Under the pieces are notes generated by a model. It did not search any database. It was not told where the DNA came from and saw only the letters and a program-made list of their open reading frames with translations. The position numbers and the translations under genes were made by a program. From assembly GCA_036971475.1 (NCBI GenBank), contig JBAIZL010000005.1, positions 170,799,386 through 170,863,385 of the forward strand: a stretch of DNA of 64,000 bases. Direction: 5' to 3'. Shown here piece by piece: positions 26,901 through 35,785 of this stretch (positions are counted from its first letter, which is position 1; every line of letters starts with the position of its first letter). The stretch comes from Prosapia bicincta. Taxonomy: Eukaryota; Arthropoda; Insecta; Hemiptera; Cercopidae.

Positions 26901-28266
26901 GGTATGTTTTTGGGAATAGTGAACAAATGTCAAACGATACAAATATTTCGTCTTCTGTCAGTTCAATATTTTTCAATTTATTTATAAACTCTCCTGTATT
27001 TTTTATTGAGCTGGATCCTATATTAAATTTAAAATTTCCAAAAACTTTATTTAACCATTTTGACAAAAGATAAGTTGGTGAGTCAATCCCCGCAACTATC
27101 GGTCTCATCAAATTACCTTCTTTGTGTATCTTTGGGAGGCAATATAACCTAGGTATAACTGCATTTGAAACATTAAATTTATAAATTTCATTTTTTGGAA
27201 CTTCTAAATTACAACTTCTAATAATATTTACCGTTTCTTTTACAAATTTGTTTATTGGATTCTTTTCTAATTTCATGAACATTTCTTCTTTTAACAAATT
27301 ATTAACTCGATTAACATAATCTTCTTTATTTAAAATTACAATAGTATTTCCCTTATCCGCTTTTAAAAAATAACAATTCAGATTTCTTAAACTTTTGATC
27401 ACTTCTAATTCTTGACTATTTCTGGTTCCATTCTTCTTTAATTTTATGTTTTCAGTAATCTTCGTCTTGCAAACTTTCCTGACGTAGTTTTTATCTGTTT
27501 CGTTTAAAAACCTTATACCATTCTCAATATTTCTTATTAGCTCCTCAATACCTTTCCCATTATTATTACGGAATGAAAATTTCAATCCTTTATTTAATAT
27601 TTCCATTTCCGATTTGGTGAATTTTATATTTGTTTCATTTTTGACCAAAATATTATTATTATTTTGGTTATTAGGTTTATCTGATGTAGTTCTCATCAAC
27701 ATGCTTAATTTCCTTTCTAAAAGTTGAAAAATTACACTTGTTGTGTAGGTGTCTGAATGGATGTATTTCTGGATGGTTGAATGGCTGTAGTTGGGTGGTT
27801 TTTTGAATGTGTAGGTAGATGTAAGTACAAAACAAAATTATAATAAACTGTAAAACAAATATGTAAATTTTAATTACAGACTCTATTATAATTTTGTTCA
27901 GTTAATATAACACTACAAAAACACTTTATTATGTTTGAGAATTTTTAGCGGTTATGTATTTCTTTAGATGCGGACTCCATAATTAAAGAAATTGTTTTTA
28001 CTAATAAAAAAATATGTGTGTGTTACAGAGGACGAGGCATTGGAGGAGGATTAAGTGCAGCCAGTTATTACATTATATACTTTACATGTACCAAAACATT
28101 TTTAGATTTAGAAAATTTGATAAAACTTCATGGCGTTTTCTTCTTTTATGGTTCTCTTGGATTTGTAGGCCTTGTATTTTTATACTTCTACCTTCCTGAA
28201 ACTGAAGGGAAAAAATTAGAAGATATAGAGAACGATTTCAAATCTATTAGAAAAACAGAGACTTAA
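7333..28266 (+). CDS. Gene A: facilitated trehalose/sugar transporter Tret1-like (SLC2/MFS), seven visible exons, 5' exon missing
   Basis: Predicted plasma-membrane MFS sugar porter. Coding exons: 7333-7450, 10400-10535, 14942-15327, 17158-17374, 21047-21264, 23890-24155, 28029-28266, all with GT-AG borders and intron phases 0,1,0,1,0,2. Joined they give 525 residues plus one base of a split codon, so an upstream exon holding the start must exist. Signatures, numbered from the first full codon: acidic cytoplasmic N-terminus (1-39); ASWFG at the end of helix 1; D104-x2-G-R-K in loop 2-3; EAPTLSYVGEI-x4-R after helix 4; PESPIWL and WLRG in loop 6-7; GIQPVPW in helix 10; PETEGK near the C-terminus. 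Helix 7 lacks the usual QQxSG and has FRPFMVQIF, so substrate specificity is uncertain. The family normally has 12 helices and 450-550 residues. Gene B downstream is a tandem paralogue. Function is inferred from family only. Confidence 0.9.
7690..8400 (+). repeat. Interspersed repeat, copy 2 (related to 345-610)
   Basis: GC-richer than its surroundings and sharing ordered blocks with 345-610. It lies in gene A intron 1 and ends just before a poly-A tract at 8538, so a retroposed origin is possible but unproven. Confidence 0.45.
8538..8560. repeat. Poly-A tract
   Basis: A run of about 22 A in gene A intron 1. It may be the tail of a retroposed repeat. Confidence 0.6.
8858..8904. repeat. (CA)n microsatellite
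   Basis: More than 20 CA units preceded by imperfect CACGCG/CACACA sequence. Confidence 0.95.
9350..9800. repeat. Pair of related short repeats in direct orientation
   Basis: GCCC-AGAAAAGGTTTCTGGCATAGT...GTAGATGGCGCGC near 9350-9413 resembles GCCCGTGAAGGTTCTGGTATAGT...GTAGGTGGCACGC near 9740-9792. Each is followed by an AAATTCAA...TGAAAT stretch. Class unknown. Confidence 0.5.
10400..10535 (+). CDS. Gene A, exon encoding helix 1
   Basis: A long pyrimidine tract followed by CAG ends at 10399; the donor GTAGGT starts at 10536. It encodes VLATCAQSLLLFALGMMVA onward and ends with SQASWFG, the standard end of the first helix and loop in this family. The length of 136 bp is identical to the gene B exon at 44092-44227. 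Confidence 0.93.
11018..11110 (+). repeat. Short interspersed repeat (shared with 35715-35785)
   Basis: CCAACGCCCGCTCTTGGCGT and CCGTGCCTCCCTGTA parallel CCAACCCCGTCCTTGGCCTC and CCGTGCCTCCCAGTA at 35718-35780. GC-rich against an AT-rich background. Possibly a LINE or SINE fragment. Confidence 0.45.
11750..13850 (-). mobile_element. Non-LTR retrotransposon remnant: ORF1-like plus RNase H, reverse-transcriptase region missing
   Basis: Reverse-strand LINE in gene A intron 2. The plus-strand poly-T at 11750-11780 is its poly-A tail. From its 5' side: an ORF1-like frame (12932-13276) with a basic RRKRMSGATRRRLRRDQ motif seen in insect LINE ORF1/gag proteins, then at 12813-12600 IWYTDGFKMDFGTGAGVY, then after a frameshift 12598-11852 with AEIYAIN, FSDSQAAIKAL, GNEDALAREG (the RNase H catalytic acidic residues) and a C-terminal CRLCGQE...HIIYIC zinc-like motif. 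No endonuclease or YxDD motif is present between ORF1 and RNase H, so the copy has a large internal deletion. GC content is clearly higher than the host sequence. Confidence 0.85.
11852..12813 (-). pseudogene. RNase H domain of LINE ORF2 (frameshifted)
   Basis: Two overlapping frames: 12813-12553 (TDG motif) and 12598-11852 (E, SDS, ED motifs and terminal Cys-His motif). The frame change occurs near 12590. In intact elements of the I/LOA/R1-like group RNase H follows the reverse transcriptase. Confidence 0.85.
13873..13930. repeat. Trinucleotide (CTA/TTA)n microsatellite
   Basis: ACTACTACT/ATTATTATT runs interrupted by GTTT. Confidence 0.7.
14942..15327 (+). CDS. Gene A, exon encoding helices 2-5
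   Basis: The acceptor TTCCAG ends at 14941; the donor GTAAAA starts at 15328. It carries the loop 2-3 motif DIFGRKK and the post-helix-4 motif EAPTLSYVGEI. The 386-bp length equals the paralogous exon 46323-46708. Translation runs open upstream of the acceptor through an intronic TTA/TTG-rich stretch, but that part is not transporter-like. Confidence 0.95.
15985..16940 (+). pseudogene. Penelope-like element fragment: connector and GIY-YIG endonuclease, decayed
   Basis: Plus-strand translation with frameshifts shows PQNINMLHLTA, then DLNIIKYTAQQNGYQ (compare ELNTIKYIAQTNGYN at 23071-22886), then CNDCPSFYIGQTGRSFNTRF near 16590-16655, the core of a GIY-YIG nuclease. In Penelope-like elements this domain follows the reverse transcriptase, which is absent here. 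Intronic in gene A (intron 3). Confidence 0.75.
17158..17374 (+). CDS. Gene A, exon encoding the loop 6-7 start (PESP...WLRG)
   Basis: The acceptor TCTAG ends at 17157; the donor GTAAGA starts at 17375. It begins with VPESPIWLLGKGRKKDAEKA and includes CWLRGW, the strongly conserved cytoplasmic loop of sugar porters. It ends in phase 1 after a hydrophilic Ser/Lys-rich stretch. Confidence 0.93.
17375..18770. other. Gene A intron 4, no strong feature apart from a hairpin motif
   Basis: AT-rich. 17686-17715 contains CTGATGATGATGACTTTGTC then ATTGAAAG, a hairpin-plus-GAAA module like those in the foldback repeats of this window. Confidence 0.4.
18776..18985. repeat. Foldback repeat (arms about 98 bp)
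   Basis: Left arm CCTCTTACCACAAATTCAAC...CATTTCGATTACAAAATAAT...TTCAGAGGTATTTTG is mirrored by CAAAATACCTCTGAAGATTA...CAATTGAAATG-type sequence and GTGGTAAGAGG on the right, with about 8 bases between. The arm sequence matches the 3' end of the Penelope-like element at 25404-25480, so this is probably a terminal-repeat dimer of that family. Confidence 0.8.
20107..20667 (+). mobile_element. PLE-derived inverted dimer, copy 1 (with GIY-YIG C-terminus)
   Basis: Left arm (20107-20230) ACTTACCTATGGTAGCACTT...GTCAACTCAGACTGTAACTG is mirrored at 20515-20632. Between them a plus-strand frame encodes FADHLKSTKHDYIDIASNLQ and HRNNQRYTTEQYEIYNHFKL, the C-terminal part of the GIY-YIG domain; the catalytic part is deleted. 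The one-sided tag CTAGTAGCTCACGTGAAGAT sits outside the right arm (20636-20660), which fixes the orientation as opposite to most other copies. Confidence 0.8.
21047..21264 (+). CDS. Gene A, exon encoding helix 7 region
   Basis: The acceptor TTTAAG ends at 21046; the donor GTATGT starts at 21265. It encodes a hydrophilic linker, then PEMLRPLRLVVLFFFFFHCA and FRPFMVQIFESL. The canonical QQxSG motif of helix 7 is absent. Confidence 0.93.
21551..21768. repeat. Foldback repeat with TGATGAAGATC hairpins
   Basis: Arms 21551-21652 and 21654-21768: GTTACATTAGTTTATGACTA ... TTACTGAGACAGAATG ... GTGATCTTCATCAGTGTC and their complement CACTGATGAAGATCACC ... CATTCTGTCTCAGTAAG. Related sequences occur at 24702-24866, 34506-34680 and 39295-39390. 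Confidence 0.85.
22290..23071 (-). pseudogene. PLE connector plus GIY-YIG endonuclease, 5'-truncated, frameshifted
   Basis: The reverse-strand frame runs from RLLKTPLDKDEHYQELNTIK through TLRKYNYK to NTTGVYKLTCSSCPSFYIGQ TGRSFYTRYQEH. The GVY and YIG strands, the following Arg and Glu of the nuclease are all present. A one-base loss near 22530 (GCTAACAACC against GCTACACAACC in the other arm) shifts the C-terminus. Confidence 0.8.
23070..23511 (+). pseudogene. PLE GIY-YIG endonuclease, inverted second copy (open frame, no start)
   Basis: The plus-strand frame is open from the dimer centre: NTTGVYKLTCSSCPSFYIGQ, YQEHIKALKNNNYQSNFADH, HRNNQRYTTEQYEIYRHFKL, ending with NIPPPP and a stop near 23511. 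It has no initiator, so it is not an independent gene, but it is a less damaged version of the domain than the opposing copy. Confidence 0.75.
23890..24155 (+). CDS. Gene A, exon encoding helices 8-10
   Basis: The acceptor TTACAG ends at 23889; the donor GTATGT starts at 24156. It encodes VGKRS after helix 8 (the repeated loop-8/9 GKR signature) and GIQPVPWTLISEVFPTR of helix 10. Phase 2 at the end matches the next exon. Confidence 0.93.
24560..25360 (+). pseudogene. Tc1/mariner-type transposase relic (DUF4817-like N-terminus), split by a foldback insertion
   Basis: Frames in order: EEKAKCVLLLVVIKFVISVQ and HRKEPPHE (24590-24690), the DUF4817-type helix-turn-helix start; then after 24702-24866 inserted sequence ETRSVLKQKSTGRPRVSNKR, LRRCALRSP-like, and HSTNNNLQCFTQKTEITP; then KPNDDKLIKCFVFASEMSNM and ENQSVLDDTFSFLTKLH, corresponding to the FSDEATFH catalytic region with its Asp and Glu lost. 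Stops and shifts throughout. Confidence 0.75.
24702..24866. repeat. Foldback repeat nested in the mariner relic
   Basis: ATTAATCACTTAAACAATAG at 24749 is mirrored by CTATTGTTTTAAGTGATTAAT ending at 24866; TTACTGAGACAGAAC lies near the centre. It belongs to the family at 21551-21768 and interrupts the transposase reading frame between PHE and the KQKSTGRP segment. Confidence 0.7.
25744..26373 (-). pseudogene. PLE connector and GIY-YIG endonuclease
   Basis: 209-residue frame: IKEIAKSNGYDPKTIDN connector, then GIYKINCNSCSKIYIGQTKR and LTRFNEHISHIKF, with GIY, YIG, Arg and the downstream Glu (ESLYIHKYEEN) present; CxxC just after GIY. The nearest upstream frame (26557-26380) continues the polyprotein with a shift. 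The nuclease itself looks intact. Confidence 0.88.
26554..27702 (-). pseudogene. PLE reverse transcriptase (frameshifted)
   Basis: Motifs seen: LKADKGNTIVILNKEDYVNR, YCLPKIHKEGNLMRPIVAGI, motif A VSFDICSLFP, then after a frameshift motif B QQKDGTAMGNSLSPFIAKLF and motif C RYVDDVFAIF with the catalytic DD intact. The family copies RNA at nicked target DNA. The break falls between motifs A and B, close to 26880. Confidence 0.9.
28029..28266 (+). CDS. Gene A, last exon (helices 11-12 and PETEGK)
   Basis: The acceptor TTACAG ends at 28028. The exon completes the split Arg codon, encodes GRGIGGGLSAASYYI and a final hydrophobic segment, then LPETEGKKLEDIE, and stops with TAA at 28264-28266. It aligns with 63595-63835 of gene B. 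Confidence 0.94.
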
Positions 28267-30040
28267 AACATTTACTTTAAGTAACCTTAATTTAAATCAC
28301 ACATGCCATATAAATGGACAAGTATTATCTGGTGTACCATTAAAATGTTATTTTATTTTTCCATATGTATTCAGAATTACTTTAAGGTACACAAATAATT
28401 AAATTGCCTTACAAAAGAAAACACATTATAATGTTTAAGTTCCTTTCAGTTGATACAAAATTACTGATTTCTACGCATTTTGTTCCTAGGCATTCTTATC
28501 AATCCAAGAACGTTCTTTTAAATTATTTTTTGTAAGACCCTTTGGAATTTTTTAAACTCAATTTCAAAAGGACTTGTACTGTCTAAAATCACTATTATAA
28601 TTGTTCAGGATACAAATCAATACTCCTTTAGTCAATACAAACAAACATAATATAGTGATTGACAATGCTTTGAAGTAGTATCTGGTATAATGTTATAAGT
28701 TCGGTAATTTATACAATTTGAATGTTAGTTTTTCTGATTGTCATGGGCAATAAAATCCATCAACATATCCTAGAGCTACCTCTTGTCAACATTTTATGCA
28801 ACATTGTAATTATAAACACTGAAATATAATAATGAAGCTATCTTAAATTCTAGCCATTACTTTGAGGCTGCATTATTGGATACTGGATTAAATATTATTT
28901 TATGTAAATATATTTTCAAATATTAAAAATTTTCCTATATTAATATTTGCATTTTAAATGTTTGGTGATAACCATTTAGTTATTTATCTCATTTCAGTTT
29001 TAAACTAAGACTCATTTAGTAAAGTCTAAAGTCATAGATGTAAATGTTAAAAATGATAAGAAACTTTTTAATATTTACAAATATTAAATTTATAGAATCA
29101 AATTTATGTTAGCAACAACATTTAATATAGTTATTCTAAGACTTGATTTACAACTATAATTTTCAACTTTAAGAATAAAATATCTTTGAACAAATATACT
29201 CTTGGTGCTTACACTTATAGACATAATAAACTGTTTAGAAGTAATGTCTGTATTTAAAGAATGATATTTTTTATTTAACGAGTAAACTTTTAACAAATAC
29301 ACTTACCAAAATACACTAAGAATACAAAATACAAATACACTAAATATATCCATGTAGATCAATGTAAATGTATAAAGTTACTGTATACGCATTATTATAA
29401 GACATTTATATATTTGTCCCTAAGTCAACTCAGCCTATGAACATGAGTATCTAGTGTAAAATTTAGAGCAATAGTGGGTAGTAGAAGCTTAGTGTTATCA
29501 ATATAACTTTCTTGAACATTGTAAGGGCTTATTAAGGCAGCTATGCCCATGGGCTTATTAGGCACCATGTCTTTTCTAATTAATCTTCATAGCATACTAT
29601 TGTTGCAGCCTTTTTAGTATAATACTATGATTTGAACAAGGCTATTTTTGTAAATATCCCAAATATCTTAATTTAAAAGTAAGAGTTTTTTAATTCTTTT
29701 ATTGATACCACTTGGCCAAAAACCACTACTTAATGAGGTTTTTCAGTAAATGTGTTTCACACTAAATCAGTGCATTGTTCAATACTGTGAGTCATGGTCA
29801 AGACCTTTGTTCAGATGTTCAGACAAACACAAAAATGCAACAAATTGGGTTGTAATCTATATGATGACCAGCTTTTTACATAATACTAATTGCTTATCAT
29901 ACTTAAAATTTAATCAAATATTTTAAAATATTACTGAGACAAAATTATTTTTATTGCACTAAGCAATCAACCTTTAATCTACCTTTTATTTAATTACTTT
30001 AAAATAAATGAATATTAAAATTCAAATAGATTATAAACAT
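28267..30040. other. Intergenic AT-rich sequence after gene A
   Basis: No coding signature. 29695-29790 contains a half-copy of the foldback seen at 46919-47041 (TACCACTTGGCCAAAAACCA). Confidence 0.4.
28749..28754 (+). promoter_or_regulatory. Candidate polyadenylation signal of gene A
   Basis: AATAAA lies about 480 bases after the gene A stop codon. It is the best-placed hexamer by distance, but AT-rich sequence makes chance hexamers common, so support is weak. Confidence 0.3.
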
Positions 30041-30043
30041 ATT

Positions 30044-30290
30044 TGTTGATTCCATCTTAACTTGAGCTATTAGTTTTCACTAAAAAACTTGTAAATAGTT
30101 TACAAACTTGCCTATTGTAGCACTTACTTATAATTATTTTAGGACAACCGTTTCGCGAGATGTGTCTTATTATTAACTCAGACCGTAACTCAACAAATCG
30201 AGTTAACAATAGGACACATCTCCCGAAATGGATGTCCTCAACAAATATAAGTAAGTGCTACTATAGGCAAGTTTGTAAGATATTTACAGA
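30044..30290. repeat. PLE-derived foldback dimer, copy 3 (minimal, older)
   Basis: Tag TTGATTCCATCTTAACTTGA at 30046, then ACTTGCCTATTGTAGCACTT...GTCTTATTATTAACTCAGAC and its mirror GAGTTAACAATAGGACACAT...AAGTGCTACTATAGGCAAGT. Spacer of a few bases. Several arm mismatches indicate age. Confidence 0.8.
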
Positions 30291-30387
30291 TTATTAAATA
30301 TTTTTTTTTTAATGCAACATCATTTTACAATTAATAAATGTTGTTAATGATTTTGCTGATATTATTAATTAGTTACCACTATTATTA

Positions 30388-30515
30388 ATTACAAATTACA
30401 CTTTTGTTATTACTAGCGACCAGACATTTGTTAACTAAAAGTTGTTAATTGTTAACTTACACTAGTTAGCAAATGTCAGATCGCAAGTAATAACAAAAGT
30501 GTAATTTGTAATTTA
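30388..30515. repeat. Foldback repeat, 'dog-leg' family copy 1
   Basis: AAATTACACTTTTGTTATTA...GACCAGACATTTGTTAAC mirrored by AGCAAATGTCAGATCGCAAG...TAACAAAAGTGTAATTT. Other copies: 48825-49015 and 44820-46140 (split by a mariner). Followed by ACAACCAGCTCGTCAT, shared with those copies. Confidence 0.8.
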
Positions 30516-31433
30516 CAACCAGCTCGTCATAAACAGATTTCAATATTATTAATTGTTCAAATGTTATTAATGCATCTATGAATAAGAGCTAATCATTCTA
30601 AATTAGTATGTATATTTTTATTTATCTTTTTTGTTTATTGGTTTTAATTGACAGAAGCAATTTCAATGCATCAACAAGGAACAGTGACAATGTTAGAGTT
30701 CACAGAGTTTTAAACTGGCTCCAAATTTATGTAAATCACAGTCTACTAATAAATGTTTCAAATCATAATCCAAAATAAATACAGGCTATAACCAAGTTAA
30801 AATTGTTTTTTTGCATAGGATAGCTATGTAGTATACAATTACAATAAATTAAAAAATATACAACCAATTTTTTAATTTTATTCAATTAGGATAGCAATAA
30901 GATATAATGAAAATATAAGCATGTTTCTCTTACAAAAGTAATATGGTCTAGTGACTCAAAGTACTATTTGAAAATACTGCTTCTTCTAATGTAAAATCCT
31001 TGTTGCAGCCTATTTAATTCGGTTTCTTGTCTTCTTTTATCCTAGCATCTATTTCTTCTGAGCAACTATACCTGCTTTTGCTATTTTTACCATCATGTTT
31101 TTCTTAAATTAAATAATCTGTTTCCTCACCCGTATTTGGTACTCTGAAAACCCTTTTAGTATCACTTTTGGTTTCTGCATTCCAGTGGAATACTTACACT
31201 CTAACCTAGATATTCATCTATCTACCTTTTTTAGCCTTAATACTTAAGTAGTGCCAATTGTGATATCTGAGTGAAAGGTGTATGCCCACACAAGGTCATA
31301 ACCATTGCACACCCTTATTTACAGCAAAAAATTTACCTCTGGTTTATAAGACTAATCTGACCAATTACTCCAGTATTAACTTGAATTATTTATTAATTTA
31401 CCCTTATATACTTTAATATATATTGATATGTAA

Positions 31434-31925
31434 TGCTTGCCTGTAGTATCACTTACTTTATTCTATAAACATAAAGAGCAGATAAAAGAACTCACAAATC
31501 ATAACTAAATCAAACTCTTTTAATCTCTTCATATCTACAAACCACAATTAACCTCACAAATTATCAAACCTACAAAATTCTTCACAAATTAAATGAAATT
31601 AACAGACACTAGACAACTGGAAGTGGAAAATCAAAATATACATACATTTCAAATTATTCTCAACATAGATATTCTACACCCAATTACATTATTTTCCACT
31701 CACATTTATGACACCAATATATCAAAAACTCATTCTAAATTACACAATCAAATATCAAGGGTATATATATTTACACCTTCATCAAAGTTTCTTCATACTG
31801 ATCAAATCATAAATAATCAAAACGTCAGTTATGGTCCAAGTTGATAATGGGATACATTCTCACAAAAGGCTCTTTTCATTTACACAAAAAGTACTACTAT
31901 AGCAACTGTTATCATATTAAAAATA
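31434..31925 (+). pseudogene. PLE-derived dimer, copy 4 (highly decayed)
   Basis: CTTGCCTGTAGTATCACTTA at the left and AAGTACTACTATAGCAAC at the right bracket a sequence that still aligns with the GIY-YIG C-terminal nucleotide sequence (AAACCTACAAAATTCTTCAC, TTTCAAATTATTCTCAACAT) and with the GTTATGGTCCAAGTTGATAA segment. Old copy. Confidence 0.6.
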
Positions 31926-32399
31926 TGTTAATGTGTAAATACCAGTACCTAACCTCGTTTATTAAATTTTGAACTTTTTGAATCTTTTGAATTTGGGTTT
32001 TCAGTTATGGCAAAATTTCTTACAAGTGAACCTATAAAAAAAAATTAAAATTAGATATACCATGTAGTTGCTATTATGGTGAATTCCTTTTCTTAGATGT
32101 AGTAGCAATTCAGAGACAGGATTGGTAATTTTGTTTAACAAAATACTGTTGAGAGACCTCTACGTGATAACACGTTGAAAATATTATGAAAAGATAACTT
32201 CTAGTTTTATCACTAAATTAGTATTATCTACTTTTTTTTATAACTTAATACACATATACTAATTAAAACAATATTCACAACCTAGAATTTAGGAAAAGTT
32301 TAATGGTTTTGATCAACTACTTGTTGACCCGGCTTAAAACTTAGGAATTGATTCCGGTGTAGAGCCTGGCATAGAAACTGCCATAGATTTTATATTGTG

Positions 32400-33475
32400 A
32401 TTAAAAGATTTTTTTTATTCCATTGGCACCGATGACAAAATTGTGCAATGGGGGGCTTGATGGTATAGATATGGTTGACATGTATTTTGACCATATTCGT
32501 CTACTAATGAAGAGGTCGATAGGCTCCACACTTAGCTTAATTTCCATTACAGCTATCGATGTTGTTTTAGTGCAATTCCGGCATAAACGGACTGCTGCTG
32601 ATTGGATGTTTGAACTTTTGATCTGAAGTATGCAAGATAAAACATTTTTATTGTGGATATGTCTGCACCTCAATTGTGACTGGCAATTGCTTTGAGTGCA
32701 TTCAATCTTGATGAGCATGATTCCATGATCTACTCTATCTGTTTTCCCCACCTTAGTTTAGGGTCCAAGATAATGCCTAATAACTTTGGGTTCTTGTTCT
32801 ATTTGAGCATTTTCCTTCTATGTTAAAGTCATGAGTGTATCTGACAAGTTTGTTTCACCGGGTAAAAATGTGCACTCTGTTTTCTCTGCTGATATAGCAA
32901 GTGACCATTTAGAGCACCAATTCGTCAACTTGTTTAGGGCTGTCTGCATTATTTCACACGCTTTTAAATGATCGGAGTTTACCCAAATAGTTTCGTCATC
33001 GGCAACTGCCATACTTTCTACTTCTGGAGGAAACAATCTTGGTATATCATGAAACGAGATATTAAAAAAGATCGGGCAAATAATCCCGCCTTGTGGAATA
33101 TTGTCATTTGCAATATTGTAAGGTGAAGAAATTTAATCATTCACTGTCACAAATGTAAGACGGTTCTCTAAAAAGATAACAATGAATTGTAGCATTTTCT
33201 CTTTAATTCCAAGCTTCATGTATTTAAGTATTATGGTTGAATGGGGAATTTTTTCAAAGGTAGCCTCAAAGTCTACCATCATTGCTACTGTGCTCTTTTT
33301 ATGATCATATCCTTCATATATTTTGTTTGTGAAATATAACAGTATGCTCTTTTAACGCCTGAAGCTAAATTGACTTACTTCCAGCTTGTCTTTTGATTGC
33401 AGCCTCCAAGAAAGCTTCTTGTTTACTAAACGCTTGAACAAACGCTCGTCAAAATACATTTTTCATTTATGTTTT
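32400..33475 (-). pseudogene. LINE reverse transcriptase relic (jockey-like)
   Basis: Reverse strand: STVAMMVDFEATFEKIPHST (motif A region, near 33300-33240), NIPQGGIICPIFFNISFHDI (motif B, 33105-33045), ESMAVADDETIW (YADD-type motif C, Y replaced by V, near 33010), KLTNWCSKWSLAISAEKTEC (thumb), NPKLLGIILDPKLRWGKTDR near 32790-32740. Stops and frame changes throughout. 5' part and tail not identified. Confidence 0.85.
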
Positions 33476-33479
33476 TTTT

Positions 33480-34500
33480 AATATCTCTGTAAAATGGAAC
33501 ACTATCTTGCAGTGTTGGACAAAAAAAAAATATGTATTGAGTATTTCATTAGAGATTGTTAAAGATAAAAAGAGGATTGGGTATCAATGCTACTTTTATC
33601 AAGAACAACCACATCATAGCACTGACATTACCACAAAAACTTTGAACTTGTAATTAATGTGCTTATAAATGACTGAAATATAAGATTCCTAAAATTATAC
33701 GGAAGGTAATTTATGACTGAACAAAATTATGTTTCTACAGCAATGTTGTGAACAATTATAACGTAGATTAAAAAGTAAATAATTGTTTTCAGCATTTTTA
33801 CAAAAATTTCATTAAATGTAATACCTACAGAAATTTTAATATTGAAATGTAAACTGTAATTGTTATTGTAAAACATTATTGTTTATGTTGTTATTCTAGT
33901 TTTATGACTGTTATTTTTTAAAAACTTAATGTACGTTGTTGTAACTTGAAATTGTTGTTGCATTTTTTAATTTTTTTTACCACAATGCTATTATTGTGAT
34001 TAAGTTAAAATTTTATTATTTGTATATAAATTTAAGAAGTAGCAAGATACTTTTACTTTGCAATTCTGAAACTTGAAGTTTGTTACCTGATATAGAAATG
34101 ATTGTTGATGTTGAATAGTTTTTTTCTTATACCTATTTAATCACTCTGTAAAATGTACAAATGTTTTAAAAAATTACTTTTAACACTATACTAGTTATTT
34201 ATCAAAATTGTATGTATCAATGCCCAAAGTAATGACAATTAAGACTAATGTTCTCAGATATAAATTATTTACATTATTTCAATTATCTTCAACATAGATA
34301 TATCTTCAACTTTGATTCATCTTCATCTTCAACTTACACATATACTTGCCAACAAAAATAATTACATATGTCTAATTGTGAATCTCTCTTTTGGAAAATC
34401 TGCCCCTTTGTCAACCCAGACAACATTCCATAAAATTGGTACTTTACTCTTTGATACTATCGAAAACCTGTCTTTAAAACCGTCACCCTTTAACCCAACA
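33480..34500. other. AT-rich intergenic sequence
   Basis: No coding or repeat signature recognised. Confidence 0.4.
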
Positions 34501-34505
34501 ACTCC

Positions 34506-34680
34506 AAGCAGAAGACACTGATGAAGATCGCCACATAGCGATCGAAAATGTTCTATCTCAGTAAGTCGTTACAAATTTACAAAATTTAAAGTTTGGATGG
34601 TCATAAACTAATGTTAAACTGATTAATTAAGATTCACCGAACGTAATAGACTATGAAATTCAAGAGCCCATTAAATTATT
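34506..34680 (+). repeat. Half-copy of the TGATGAAGATC foldback family
   Basis: CACTGATGAAGATCGCCACA, GCGATCGAAAATGTTCTATC, CTCAGTAAGTCGTTAC, GGATGGTCATAAACTAATGT and ATTCACCGAACGTAATAGAC follow the same order as the right arm of 21654-21768. It has the best-preserved hairpin (GATCGC/GCGATC). Confidence 0.7.
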
Positions 34681-34739
34681 ACTCTAACAGACAAAAACAA
34701 TTACACACTCACGCACACTTGTATACACACACACACTAT

Positions 34740-35400
34740 AATGGTCCCAAAAAGTGGAAACGTAAAAAAAAAATATAATTTAATTTTGAATAATTATTAA
34801 AAAATAATTTAAAATGTTTTTTCTCAACTTAAAACCTAAAAGTAAAGTGATTTTGAAAGAGACGCGATGTAATTTCCCAGTGACAAATGCCATGTATAGT
34901 TATGTCAAATGTCAATTTTCACGTAGAAATACCATCGACATTTCATTTTGATCAGCGGAAGAAATCTGAGAGAATTTAAAGAAATGAAAATATCGTTAAA
35001 TCGTACCCAAACAAGGTTAGAGGATATGAAATGAAAACAGATCATTTGTTCATAAAGAAACAGGGAGAGGAATATGGAGTGCCATCCATTGTAAGAAGTG
35101 CATAGTAAGGGATATCAAAAGTCACTAGCTGATGGGACGCTAACCAAGGCCAAGGCAGTCTGGAAACAACACTGAAGAAGGTATGATGTGAGATATAGTG
35201 ACTCAAAAAGTTTTATCAGTAAGTTACGCTCTTAAAAAGTTCAATTATTGGTTCTCTGGCAGAATTTGGCAAGCAGCGTTACAGGTTCTGACTCGTGTCA
35301 GATCTGCTTGTTTCAAATTTTACCTGCGTCAGCTGTCTATAGATAGGTGTGGATCCAGAAGAAAACAACGGCCAAGAAGAGAAGTCTACATGCGCTGGGT
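34740..35400. other. Unclassified moderately GC-richer intergenic segment
   Basis: Contains short open frames but no recognisable protein. May be an unidentified repeat. Confidence 0.3.
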
Positions 35401-35479
35401 AGATAGACCGTTGCAACATACACACACACACACATATATAAATATATGTAACAAGTTCTAAGCTATGCTATTTTAATTA

Positions 35480-35480
<1 letters not shown>

Positions 35481-35539
<59 letters not shown>
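35481..35539. repeat. (TA)n microsatellite
   Basis: About 29 TA units preceded by (CA)n at 35420. Confidence 0.95.
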
Positions 35540-35542
<3 letters not shown>

Positions 35543-35714
35543 CAGCCCCTGCTATGGTTTACATGGTTTAAGAGACATTTCATTTGTCTCTGACATTTAA
35601 ACTAATTACATCTTTGAGTGAAATGGAATTTCTAAAGAGCTTATCAAACTGCAAAAGGTATTAAAATGATTATGGGTTAGGATTTTTACTTTTATACAAA
35701 CTTACTTACTTCTT

Positions 35715-35785
35715 ACTTCGGCCAACCCCGTCCTTGGCCTCTCTGCCATCCGACGCCGTGCCTCCCAGTATAATATAGCGAGTCC
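35715..35785 (+). repeat. Short interspersed repeat (shared with 11018-11110)
   Basis: See the 11018-11110 copy; CCTTGGCCTCTCTGCCATCC and CGCCGTGCCTCCCAGTA are conserved. Confidence 0.45.

Larger units (their letters stand above)
25404..27720 (-). mobile_element. Penelope-like retroelement, nearly full length, decayed
   Basis: Reverse-strand element in gene A intron 6. Reading from its 5' side: N-terminal region and RT fingers (27702-26884), RT palm (26862-26554), connector and GIY-YIG (26373-25744), then a 3' terminal region with GTACATTTCGATTGCCCAGC and ATCATCTTCAGAGGTATTT at 25443-25480. This order is characteristic of Penelope-like elements. At least two frameshifts (near 26880 and 26550-26400) break the polyprotein. 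The 5' limit near 27720 is set only by loss of coding similarity; target duplications were not identified. Confidence 0.88.
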
